IMG/VR virus record: IMGVR_UViG_3300027782_000029 | Location: 124,001-188,000 of that record | Source: a virus | DNA: 64,000 nucleotides | Direction: 5' to 3' (one strand) | Shown here: positions 7,276 to 13,696 of the stretch, piece by piece | Numbering within the stretch: position 1 is the stretch's first letter | How the letters are laid out: each line of letters begins with the position of its first letter | Notes under the pieces: generated by a model | Database searches by the model: none | Seen by the model: only the letters and a program-made list of their open reading frames with translations | Told to the model about the DNA's origin: nothing | Program-made: the position numbers and the translations under genes

Positions 7276-7423
7276 TTGATTTAGATCCTTTAAATTTATT
7301 TATATCTGTTTTTTTTACTTTTGGTAAAGGCATTACTACGCCATTCATTACTCTACTCGTTCCCATCTTAGGTTTTGTTAAGTATGTAAAACGAGAGATT
7401 CCAGTGAATTGCTTTATGGCCAT
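7232..7423 (-). CDS. Small basic protein, 63 residues
   Basis: Begins MAIKQFTGISRFTYLTKPKM and ends with a Lys/Ser tail (KKASSSSKKRSK). The last 44 bases overlap the start of the 42-residue gene in a different frame, so both ends of this overlap encode Lys/Ser-rich tails. Function unknown. Confidence 0.55.
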   Translation of the reverse strand: MAIKQFTGISRFTYLTKPKMGTSRVMNGVVMPLPKVKKTDINKFKGSKSNGKKASSSSKKRSK

Positions 7424-7428
7424 AGGTT

Positions 7429-7572
7429 TTATTGTTCTTCTTGAGGTATGTCTATGTTATTAGCTTCTTGTTGAATATTTGCCTCAACTTGATACTGCTG
7501 ATCTAAATGTCTTTGCTCATTTTTATTTGACCAAGAACCTTTTATAATCCTGCGATATTGTGCTGTAGACAT
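7429..7572 (-). CDS. Hypothetical protein, 47 residues
   Basis: MSTAQYRRIIKGSWSNKNEQ is followed by a Gln/Glu-rich tail ending IPQEEQ. Unlike its neighbours it is acidic and polar. It is the first gene after the terminator at 7589-7636. Function unknown. Confidence 0.5.
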   Translation of the reverse strand: MSTAQYRRIIKGSWSNKNEQRHLDQQYQVEANIQQEANNIDIPQEEQ

Positions 7573-7588
7573 GAATTCTATAGTAATA

Positions 7589-7636
7589 CAAAAAACGGGA
7601 TAACTCCCCCATTAATGGAAAGAGTTATCCCGTTTA
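7589..7636 (-). terminator. Intrinsic terminator (minus strand)
   Basis: AACGGGATAACTC at 7594-7606 pairs with GAGTTATCCCGTT at 7622-7634, and on the minus strand the stem is followed by a run of six T. It ends the transcript carrying the 94-residue Lys/Ala-rich gene just upstream. Confidence 0.85.
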
Positions 7637-7641
7637 ATGAA

Positions 7642-7926
7642 TCAGGATGACTTCTTAGGTCTACCTTTTGGCTTTGGCTTACTTGCAGTTGAAGCCCCTG
7701 TAGTCTTCTTGGCTGAAGCTTTTGGAACCTTTTTCTCTACGGTTTTAACCACTTCTGCTGCCTCTTTAGTGGCTACTTCTACCACTACCTTGACAGATTC
7801 CTCAACCTTTTCGGCAACTTCCTCTACATCGGCAACCACTTGATCAATAACACTGTTTACGATAGCGTTATCTCCCTTAAATTTCAATGCTCTTTTTTTA
7901 AAAATACTAGCTAGTTTCTTAATCAT
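7642..7926 (-). CDS. Lys/Ala/Val-rich protein with AT-hook-like tail
   Basis: A 94-residue protein. Residues 1-20 are a basic amphipathic stretch (MIKKLASIFKKRALKFKG), the middle is a Val/Glu/Ala helix, and the end is a Lys/Pro/Ala tail finishing PKGRPKKSS. GRPKK resembles an AT-hook core, and the tail is reminiscent of histone H1-like proteins. It has its own strong promoter (8022-8050) and its own terminator, so it is probably expressed at high level as a single gene. DNA binding is an inference from composition. Confidence 0.55.
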   Translation of the reverse strand: MIKKLASIFKKRALKFKGDNAIVNSVIDQVVADVEEVAEKVEESVKVVVEVATKEAAEVVKTVEKKVPKASAKKTTGASTASKPKPKGRPKKSS

Positions 7927-7965
7927 TATTTTCCTTGTTTCTTGTTGATTGAATTAATTCAAAAC

Positions 7966-8016
7966 CTGAATACCTTTAGGCCTAGCATTCAGATTTTCAG
8001 CTGTTTTAAAGCTGAA
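7966..8016 (-). promoter_or_regulatory. Two stem-loops in the 5' leader
   Basis: TTCAGCT at 7996-8002 pairs with AGCTGAA at 8010-8016, and CTGAAT at 7966-7971 pairs with ATTCAG at 7987-7992. Given the promoter at 8022-8050, transcription would start near 8015, so the first hairpin would be at the extreme 5' end of the mRNA, a position known to protect transcripts from decay. Confidence 0.45.
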
Positions 8017-8021
8017 TTTTA

Positions 8022-8050
8022 ATTTTACACTACAAAAGCTAAAATTGCAA
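8022..8050 (-). promoter_or_regulatory. Sigma70-type promoter
   Basis: On the minus strand TTGCAA (8050-8045), a 17-base spacer, and TAAAAT (8027-8022). Spacing is ideal and both boxes are near consensus. It drives the Lys/Ala-rich gene at 7642-7926 through a leader of about 90 bases. The remaining bases of this 147-base gap hold no reading frame. Confidence 0.65.
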
Positions 8051-8073
8051 CTTTTATAGTATATTATTAAACC

Positions 8074-8394
8074 TTATTTGCCCTGTTGAGATTCCTTGAT
8101 GATTGAGTATCTTTCACCAGTTTCTCTAGAGACTATCCCAAAACCGTCTGCAGCTGCCTGTTTGACGGCCTCTGATAAAGCCTCTCTGTCTGAAGGGTCT
8201 ATGCCTGTAAGCGGAATTGTAACTCCTGCGTACACGTCTATGTTTTCAAAATTGCCAATATTAATTTTTCTATTTACACCACAGATAAAAACTGGGTTAG
8301 TAGAAACTGTTATTTCTTGAGTCATTAAATTTACCACCTGGTCTAATGGGGAGTCTATCGATTGTTCTAATGCGTTTTTACTTATCTTAGGCAC
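8074..8394 (-). CDS. Hypothetical protein, 106 residues
   Basis: Begins MPKISKNALEQSIDSPLDQV. The centre alternates short beta-strands (EITVSTNPVFICGVNRKINI), and the C-terminal half is helical and ends IIKESQQGK. No domain is recognised. It overlaps the end of the dNMP kinase gene by 8 bases, so it is cotranscribed with it. Confidence 0.6.
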   Translation of the reverse strand: MPKISKNALEQSIDSPLDQVVNLMTQEITVSTNPVFICGVNRKINIGNFENIDVYAGVTIPLTGIDPSDREALSEAVKQAAADGFGIVSRETGERYSIIKESQQGK

Positions 8395-9178
8395 TTTGCA
8401 CCTGCAGTACTCCTATTGCTTCTAATGTTGCTTTTGTTTGTTGTTTTATGTCCATATTTGTTGTATCTATTACGGCTGTTGCCATCTCTTTTACTATGGA
8501 GATTTGTTGTTCTGACTTATGATTCATGTGTTCATCACTCATAAGTGTACCATCTCTAGCTAAAATTCTTTGATCCAGAACTGACTGATCGGCATCAAAG
8601 CACACGATCATTCCGTTAGGCTGTTCAAGGATTGTTCTAGCTTCATTTTCAAATCTTACATCAGATATAATTACCGCAAATGCTGCTGCAAATTGAACTG
8701 AATCTTCATCGGCTGACCTAATGTAATTATTATAGATCTTATTTGCCTTTGATATTCCCCACTTAGCAAAGCAATCTTCAAATCCTTCTCTGCATATGTC
8801 TCCAGCATTTTGGAGGAACGATCTTGGCTTATATCCTTCTGGTTCTATTGGAAGATTCTTGATCTTATTAACTCTGTCTATGAAGTCTTCATAGTTGGGA
8901 ATAGAACCTATGGCTGAAGATCCGTATATATCATAGAGAACTGAATGTATTGCATACAACTGTCTAGAATCTTGATTTACTCCAGAAATAGTTCTCCTAA
9001 TAGAAGAGAACTCATAAATAGGAAGGGCATAGAAAATGTGATCCCACACTATTCCATACGAAGAAGTAGAGAAAGAACCCTTTGGAACTATTTGTTCTGC
9101 CACAGATGTCTTTCCACTACCAGCTTTTCCAGCTAATCCTAGAATGATTGGTGAATTTGATTTAATGTTTTTTTCCAT
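8387..9178 (-). CDS. Deoxynucleoside monophosphate kinase-like P-loop protein
   Basis: A 263-residue P-loop kinase with GLAGKAGSGKTS at about 14-25. The size and the later DVRFENEA segment and HKSEQQ region resemble the phage dNMP kinase family (T4 gene 1 type), which phosphorylates dNMPs to dNDPs for phage DNA synthesis. It fits with the ThyX, dCMP deaminase and RNR genes in the window. The ATG at 9178 lies eight bases after an extended -10 element, so it may also be translated from a leaderless mRNA. Confidence 0.75.
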   Translation of the reverse strand: MEKNIKSNSPIILGLAGKAGSGKTSVAEQIVPKGSFSTSSYGIVWDHIFYALPIYEFSSIRRTISGVNQDSRQLYAIHSVLYDIYGSSAIGSIPNYEDFIDRVNKIKNLPIEPEGYKPRSFLQNAGDICREGFEDCFAKWGISKANKIYNNYIRSADEDSVQFAAAFAVIISDVRFENEARTILEQPNGMIVCFDADQSVLDQRILARDGTLMSDEHMNHKSEQQISIVKEMATAVIDTTNMDIKQQTKATLEAIGVLQVQSA

Positions 9179-9195
9179 GAAAGATATTATACCAC
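9179..9195 (-). promoter_or_regulatory. Extended -10 promoter upstream of dNMP kinase
   Basis: The minus strand reads TGG-TATAAT (TATAAT at 9192-9187), eight bases before the ATG at 9178. It repeats the arrangement before the gene at 4744-4977. Confidence 0.5.
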
Positions 9196-9629
9196 TATTT
9201 TTTGTTGATTATTTGTTTTCGTTGCTTTAATTGATCTAAAAATTCGTTTGCTAAGAAGTCTGCCTCCCAAACAAAGGACCTATCAACTTGCAGAACCCTA
9301 AAAGGATACTCTTGTCTTATGTCTTCGATAGTCATAAGAAGGGGTATCAAAGATGAGTTTCTGCAAACCCATTTTCCGTTTATATGATTTGCAACAACAG
9401 CTGAATCTGTATATATAATAGGATCTAAAAAGTCTGACATTGAACATATCAATAACGCAGCTATTACTGCCTCATACTCTGCTTCATTATTACTTCTCGG
9501 CCCTAGACCTCTAGCAAACTGAGCAACCTTTTTTCTATTCTTATATACTACCGCTGCACATGAAGCTTCTCCGATCTTTTTTTGACCCTGTCCCCTAGAC
9601 GCTCCATCGCAAAAAACTTCTATATTCAT
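9195..9629 (-). CDS. RNase HI-like nuclease
   Basis: A 144-residue RNase H fold protein. The acidic active-site set is visible: D8 in CDGASRG, E49/E51 in NNEAEYEA, D75 in YTDSAVV and D124 in WEADFLANE. This is the RVT_3-like version of RNase HI found in bacteria and phages. It would remove RNA primers or RNA-DNA hybrids during replication. Downstream is the dNMP kinase. Confidence 0.85.
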   Translation of the reverse strand: MNIEVFCDGASRGQGQKKIGEASCAAVVYKNRKKVAQFARGLGPRSNNEAEYEAVIAALLICSMSDFLDPIIYTDSAVVANHINGKWVCRNSSLIPLLMTIEDIRQEYPFRVLQVDRSFVWEADFLANEFLDQLKQRKQIINKK

Positions 9630-9633
9630 TTAG

Positions 9634-9843
9634 TCAGTCAACTTTTACGTCAGTCTTAATTCCCAACTGACTAGCTCGGCTATTGATATTATCTTTTTGA
9701 GATTTAGTTGCAGCAAAGTGAGTTGCAAGTAGCAAGTATCTTTCCCCATCTAATACTGCTTGAGTTGGAAAATCTAATTGATCTCTAACAGAAGAGTAGA
9801 ACTCTTTACTGGCGTTTACTGATTTATAATGTCCTATGTACAT
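9634..9843 (-). CDS. Hypothetical protein, 69 residues
   Basis: Begins MYIGHYKSVNASKEFYSSVR and ends GIKTDVKVD. No domain is recognised; composition is mixed and soluble. It lies between the RNase H gene and the helical 171-residue gene with gaps of only a few bases. Confidence 0.55.
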   Translation of the reverse strand: MYIGHYKSVNASKEFYSSVRDQLDFPTQAVLDGERYLLLATHFAATKSQKDNINSRASQLGIKTDVKVD

Positions 9844-9845
9844 GT

Positions 9846-10361
9846 TTAAAAAGTCCTAAAATCGTTCTCAGAAAAAGATCCTTTTTCTTCTCTCGAAGAA
9901 GCCACCTGCATTGACTGAACCTTATCCATTAATTTTCTTGCAGACTCTGAGGATATTCTAGCTGCCGACTCCATGGACTCAGCTAACTGTACTATGGCCT
10001 CTACAGCCGTCAGGGCTGAGTGCTGGCTGTCTGCAGCGTTAAGGGCGTTAGCTTCTCTCTCAGCCTCGTTCTTGCCTATCCTATTGACCTTGTAGACCTT
10101 CTTGTACTGACCTTCTAGTATCTTGTATTGTGCTCTTGCAATGCCGGCGAATCTAGCTGCACGGCCATATACGTTAGAAGACCTAGCCACCAATGATGCA
10201 AGGTCATATATTGTAAGATCTATATAATTAGCATCGGGTATCTCAATGTAGTATTTTTCTATTTCATCATTATCAGCTATTGCAGCTATAACTTCTTGGA
10301 GTTGTGGTCCAAGAAATTTAGACAGATTATCTAATAAAACTTTAACAGACTCTGGGTTCAC
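9846..10361 (-). CDS. Helical hypothetical protein, 171 residues
   Basis: Mostly alpha-helical, with a long Ala/Glu-rich coiled-coil stretch (about 75-150: ARAQYKILEGQYKKVYK, then EAEREANALNAADSQHS). Similar helical proteins sit beside replication genes in many phages, but I recognise no named family. It follows the sigma-like factor by two bases. Confidence 0.55.
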   Translation of the reverse strand: MNPESVKVLLDNLSKFLGPQLQEVIAAIADNDEIEKYYIEIPDANYIDLTIYDLASLVARSSNVYGRAARFAGIARAQYKILEGQYKKVYKVNRIGKNEAEREANALNAADSQHSALTAVEAIVQLAESMESAARISSESARKLMDKVQSMQVASSREEKGSFSENDFRTF

Positions 10362-10363
10362 AA

Positions 10364-11229
10364 TTAATCCTTATCAAACTTTATTGGTATAATTATACCA
10401 TCAATACTGTTGTTCTTGATGACTATTTCTTTGAGTTTTGTTTTGATCTTAGTAATATGTTCTCTTACCGTGTTTGGATGTTCGGTAATCTTCAATGCTA
10501 TCTCAGATGACCTTTTCTTGTCAATAAATCTCCACTTGATTAACTGTCTTTCTTGAACAGTTAACTCATCAAAGGGGGTAGTAGCAGTTTCTCCTAGCAC
10601 CCAAAACTCATCTATCTCTTCTGAGAAGAAAAGATCTGTGAAGGCATGCTCTATAGTGTCTACATCTATAGTGATACCTTCTGAGTCTCTGCCTTGATCA
10701 TCAGAAGAACTTCCGTTGCATAAGTGGAAAAGATTTCCTGCCAAGCTGATCGATTAAAAAAGTATCGACATTCTTTTTAAGCAAGTAAAAGAAGTAGCTA
10801 TACAAGAATGCACTAAATGGAATGGGACCTTTTTCGGAATCCTTTTTCTCATATCTCTTGATGCACTGAAAGAAGGTGACCTCAACAGTATGCTTTACTT
10901 CTTCTTCTGTGCAGTATCTTTTTGTCATGTAATTGATCCCGATTCATTGCTTCAAAAACAACCTTTGACTGATCAGAATTAAGTTTATTCTTCATCAATG
11001 CAAATCTAACATAGGCATCTTTGATAAATAAAGATATAAATCTCCTGATATCATAGTCATTAATGCTGTACTTGCCAACATATAGCATTGTCACGTACTT
11101 CGTAAGGAAGTTGCTAAATACATTCAACAACTCTACCGACGCTTTTTCGTCTCCTTCTTTAGACCTTTTAATTAAGGCCTGCATTTCTTCTTCTTTGAGA
11201 GTGTAATACTGCTCCCTATAACTTCCCAT
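10364..11229 (-). CDS. Sigma70-like RNA polymerase sigma factor, split by two CGGR frame changes
   Basis: Joined length 287 residues. Frame 1 runs from the ATG at 11229 (MGSYREQYYTLKEEEMQALI) to CGG at 10941-10939 (residue 97). Skipping G10938, frame 2 reads INYMTKRYCTEEEVKHTVEV and FSAFLYSYFFYLLKKN, which looks like sigma region 2, to CGG at 10715-10713 (residue 172). Skipping A10712, frame 3 reads SSSDDQGRDSEG and then a region-4 helix-turn-helix (FDELTVQERQLIKWRFIDKK and EIALKITEHPNTVREHITKI). Read separately, no single frame contains both region 2 and region 4. It would direct RNA polymerase to phage promoters. The joined reading is inferred from the shared CGGR rule and domain order. Confidence 0.7.
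10712..10715 (-). other. CGGA junction 2 in sigma factor (codon 172)
   Basis: Minus strand CAA CGG A AGT TCT. The zero frame reaches a stop four codons later; the +1 frame continues to region 4. The downstream frame has no ATG start near this point, only a TTG at 10744. Confidence 0.7.
10938..10941 (-). other. CGGG junction 1 in sigma factor (codon 97)
   Basis: Minus strand AAT CGG G ATC AAT TAC ATG. A TGA stop in the +1 frame lies just before, so the frame change must occur after it. Skipping one G joins FEAMNR to INYMTKRY. It is the only one of the seven sites with G rather than A as the fourth base. Confidence 0.7.
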
Positions 11230-11230
11230 A

Positions 11231-11791
11231 CTAGTTTCCTTCCCAGTTTGCGATCTTTTCCATATAAACATTTTTGATGTCTTCGTAATACAGAACCACT
11301 GGAATATCTAGCTCTTCAGCAAATTTCTTAGCTGCTGTAGAATATTTACTTATGATAAAAGTGAGCTTATTGAACTCATCTGGATAATACCTTTTAAACC
11401 TTTTGAGTTTTATTTTACTCTTGTCGTCTAAGTATCCCTTTATTTCAACCCATTCATCAAGTTTAGGAAAATAAAAGTCTGGTGTGTATCCTTTAGTTCC
11501 CCTTTTGATTGGGTAGGTAAAAACTTTTGGTTCAAATTCAAACAATATTTCATAGGCATTTAGTATCCTTGCAAAATTTGCTTCCCAATTTGATCTTAAA
11601 TTTATGCCCAAGTCTTTTCTATATCCACTTTTTGTATGCCTGTAGGCGTTTCCCTTTGCGGTTTTGGTATCATCTTCCTCTAGGATAGATATGTCTATAG
11701 CATTGGCCTTTAGCTTTTTAAAATCTGGCTGAGATTTTTTCTTTCGCCTGGAAAAAAAATACTGCTCTGGGGTTGCATTCTCTGTTGTCAT
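11231..11791 (-). CDS. PD-(D/E)XK endonuclease
   Basis: A 186-residue protein with SNWEANFARIL (an upstream Glu helix), then GYTPDFYFPKLDEWVEIKGY, which gives the PD...ExK core, followed by Lys-rich helices. This architecture is shared by T7 endonuclease I-like and Vsr/holliday-type phage nucleases. It probably processes recombination or packaging intermediates. Its TAG stop lies one base from the ATG of the sigma factor, so the two are expressed together from the promoter at 11828-11856. Confidence 0.75.
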   Translation of the reverse strand: MTTENATPEQYFFSRRKKKSQPDFKKLKANAIDISILEEDDTKTAKGNAYRHTKSGYRKDLGINLRSNWEANFARILNAYEILFEFEPKVFTYPIKRGTKGYTPDFYFPKLDEWVEIKGYLDDKSKIKLKRFKRYYPDEFNKLTFIISKYSTAAKKFAEELDIPVVLYYEDIKNVYMEKIANWEGN

Positions 11792-11819
11792 ACTGCTATC
11801 CTTCTCTGTGTCAAAGACA

Positions 11820-11845
11820 TCAAATATATTATACTTTATATTTGA
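11820..11845. promoter_or_regulatory. Palindrome over the -10 box (operator candidate)
   Basis: TCAAATATA at 11820-11828 and TATATTTGA at 11837-11845 are perfect 9-base arms with an 8-base spacer, and the palindrome covers the minus-strand TATAAT at 11833-11828. A dimeric repressor here would block the promoter of the nuclease and sigma genes. Confidence 0.6.
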
Positions 11846-11856
11846 ACAAAAAACAA
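11828..11856 (-). promoter_or_regulatory. Sigma70-type promoter for nuclease and sigma genes
   Basis: Minus strand TTGTTT (11856-11851), 17-base spacer, TATAAT (11833-11828). It faces left toward the start at 11791 from the 117-base divergent gap. The rest of the gap is AT-rich with no reading frame; I do not see a clear promoter for the rightward gene. Confidence 0.65.
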
Positions 11857-11908
11857 AATAAAAGTAAACAAGTTGCCACCAAGGCAGAAAGGTGATAGGA
11901 TTCCTGTC

Positions 11909-12079
11909 ATGAACACATTAAACACAATTATCAACAGCATGAGCCAGACCATCAATGAGAGCGTTATTGACGATCTCTCAACGATTGGTTTCACACACAA
12001 GGAAGCAGTAAAGATGGTCGTCGAGAATGACTTCGATTTTGCAGCTTCTACAGATTCATATCCTTCAGAAAACTTCTGA
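11909..12079 (+). CDS. Small plus-strand protein, UBA-like helical pattern
   Basis: The only convincing plus-strand gene. Start chosen at the ATG at 11909, behind AAAGGTGATAGG. The 56-residue product MNTLNTIINSMSQTINESV continues DDLSTIGFTHKEAVKMVVEN and FDFAASTDS. The GFTHKEAVKMVVEN segment resembles a UBA-type three-helix pattern. It is divergent from the nuclease-sigma operon across a shared regulatory palindrome and ends in a strong terminator, so a regulator or host-directed peptide is possible. Confidence 0.6.
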   Translation: MNTLNTIINSMSQTINESVIDDLSTIGFTHKEAVKMVVENDFDFAASTDSYPSENF

Positions 12080-12097
12080 TTTAAAACATTAATTAAA

Positions 12098-12136
12098 TAA
12101 TTAATCCCCCTGGATTTTCCAGGGGGATTTTTTATA
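12098..12136. terminator. Bidirectional intrinsic terminator
   Basis: AATCCCCCTGGA at 12103-12114 pairs perfectly with TCCAGGGGGATT at 12118-12129 with a 3-base loop. On the plus strand it is followed by a T-run; on the minus strand by AT-rich sequence. It separates the convergent genes ending at 12079 and 12132. Confidence 0.9.
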
Positions 12137-12933
12137 TGTCTCTATTAAACTTCTTAAATCTTACTGCCCCGATACCACATGCTCCACTCCTACCGTGGTC
12201 GCAGAATGAGCAAACTCTTTCATTTTTTGTAGGGATGAAATTAGTATCTTGAATAATTTTATCTATTCTAGATATTAATCTTTCTTTGGTATCTTCCAGG
12301 TCTTGCTCAGAATACTGGTGAGACTTTAGTCTGCCAGTTCTCAAGTAGTGTAGTGATCCAGTTATTCTTTTTCCGAGGAAACTTAATTGAAGCAGCAAGC
12401 GCATAGATTCCTAGCTGTAAATTCTCTGCTATATTTTTCTGTGCCACTTCTCTTTTGCCAGTTTTGTAATCGACTATGTGAACGTCGTCCCCTATTACAT
12501 CTATTCTGTCTATGTATCCTATTATAGAATAGTTTCCTATAATAAAATTAAAGGACATTTCTTTTTCATAAACATCAAAAAGCTTATTCTCATTAGCATC
12601 ATAGAAGTCGTTGATAATAACTGTGCCTGCATCAAGCAATTGGTTAGATATTAAATTGTTAGGGTCGTACTCAGATATCTTCTGCAGATATGAACCATGC
12701 ATCTCATCCAAGGCCAGTGGTTCTTTATCTGAAACTAGATCTTCCAGTACTGCATGAACTATGTTTCCCAGGACTGCTGCTTCACCAAATTGCCTTGGTT
12801 CTTTTTTGATGTAGGAAAAGAAATACTTAGACGCACACATCTCGTATGTATCTATTCTTGAGTAACTAAAGTCAGTGAGGGTTAACTTTTGAAAAGGATC
12901 TATGTCTTCAATTGTTTTAATTTCTATAGTCAT
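12132..12933 (-). CDS. RecB/Cas4-like PD-(D/E)XK nuclease, CGGA frame change
   Basis: Joined length 266 residues. The first frame has FSYSRIDTYEMCASKYFFSY (a Cys-containing N-terminal motif), GNIVHAVLEDL, GYIDRIDVIGDDVHIVDYKT (D and ExK-type core, DYKTGK) and QLGIYALAASIKFPR, ending the useful reading at CGG 12375-12373 (residue 187). Skipping A12372 gives KRITGSLHYLRTGRLKSHQY, then three cysteines in VCSFCDHGRSGACGIG, the C-terminal Fe-S cysteine cluster typical of this family. Without the shift the cluster is lost. It probably acts in recombination. Confidence 0.75.
12372..12375 (-). other. CGGA junction in RecB/Cas4-like nuclease (codon 187)
   Basis: Minus strand CCT CGG A AAA AGA ATA ACT. 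The join turns FPR into FPRKRITGSLHYLRTGRL, which matches the usual order of this nuclease family (YALA, then FP, then a strand, then YLRTG). Confidence 0.75.
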
Positions 12934-13109
12934 TCGTTTATTTCTTTTGGTTGATTTGGATCAAATACAATTTTTCCATTTTCATCATACTCAATTCCGG
13001 TATAATCTATAGTATGCCCAGTTAGCTTATGCTTAAAGCTACCTTCTCCTATTGGGATCCAACCAGTAGTTCCTAGCTCCATGCTGTCGTATTCATTGTA
13101 TGGCCACAT
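12930..13109 (-). CDS. Hypothetical protein, 59 residues
   Basis: Start set at the ATG at 13109, which follows GGTGGAG at good spacing; a GTG nine bases upstream is the alternative. The product starts MWPYNEYDSMELGTTGW and has HKLTGHTIDYTGIEYDENGK. No domain is recognised. It overlaps the nuclease start by 4 bases. Confidence 0.55.
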   Translation of the reverse strand: MWPYNEYDSMELGTTGWIPIGEGSFKHKLTGHTIDYTGIEYDENGKIVFDPNQPKEINE

Positions 13110-13326
13110 ATTCTCCACCTATCTTTATTTTACATTCAGAATAGTTATCTATATTTAAATAGTAACCTAGCACTGTATATAAGTCTTCTAGTTCTTTTTG
13201 AGTGCAATGAACGCCGACTACTCCGAGCTGAACAAAGAAGTTGCTTGAGTAATTTACTACAGCACCTTCGTATTCAATCAGGGTAATGTTATTCTTTTCA
13301 ATTCTTCCAACTTCATTTCTAAGCAT
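13093..13326 (-). CDS. Hypothetical protein, 77 residues
   Basis: MLRNEVGRIEKNNITLIEYE then alternating strand-like segments and KELEDLYTVLGYYL, ending in a KIKIGGEYVAIQ strand. A small alpha/beta protein without a recognised family. It overlaps the next downstream gene slightly. Confidence 0.55.
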   Translation of the reverse strand: MLRNEVGRIEKNNITLIEYEGAVVNYSSNFFVQLGVVGVHCTQKELEDLYTVLGYYLNIDNYSECKIKIGGEYVAIQ

Positions 13327-13327
13327 T

Positions 13328-13696
13328 TTAATCCTCTTCCACTATGGCAATAGGGTTGTATGTAGGGTCATTAAGTTTTTCTCTCATGTCTCCTACGTAA
13401 GAGTCCCAGTCTCTTTCGTCTTCTGTTTTCTTTTCGTAAGTGACCTGGCCTTTAAATGGACTACTCTTAAATCTAGTCATAACTAATCTGCCTGTCTGCG
13501 TTTTCCATCTAAGGACACCGTTCTTACAATCGCAGAAGTCTTCTGGATGAGGGTCTATTCTTCCCTCTGGGTCATATCTTCCTGAGCATCCGTTACACTT
13601 AGTGTATCTGCCCTTGTCCTGGCATCTGTTGCACGATGAACAGAAGGTCCAGCACCAGTTCTCAACTGGATTCTTATGGGTTCCCTTTGCGCTCAC
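13328..13696 (-). CDS. Cys-rich zinc-finger protein
   Basis: A 122-residue protein whose first half is dense in paired cysteines (CWTFCSSCNRCQDKGRYTKC, then CSGR and CDCKNG), resembling the DnaJ-type CxxC zinc repeats. The second half is charged and probably flexible. It starts 4 bases inside the DNA polymerase gene (ATGA-type coupling), suggesting a role with the replication machinery, but no function can be assigned. Confidence 0.6.
   Translation of the reverse strand: MSAKGTHKNPVENWCWTFCSSCNRCQDKGRYTKCNGCSGRYDPEGRIDPHPEDFCDCKNGVLRWKTQTGRLVMTRFKSSPFKGQVTYEKKTEDERDWDSYVGDMREKLNDPTYNPIAIVEED

Noticed and set aside
10391-10400. TGGTATAATT element near the end of the sigma gene as a promoter for 9846-10361
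   Set aside because: It lies inside codons for IIPI and is part of a palindrome, and the downstream gene is two bases from the sigma stop, so cotranscription is the simpler view.
10713-12404. Frame breaks explained as homopolymer insertion errors at AAAAAG runs
   Set aside because: Some breaks lie near A-runs, but breaks at 52719, 58281 and 48390 resolve at CGG with no A-run there, and every break contains an in-frame CGG. A common CGG rule explains all of them, whereas an error model needs separate events that always land at in-frame CGG. Raw reads would still be needed to exclude it fully.
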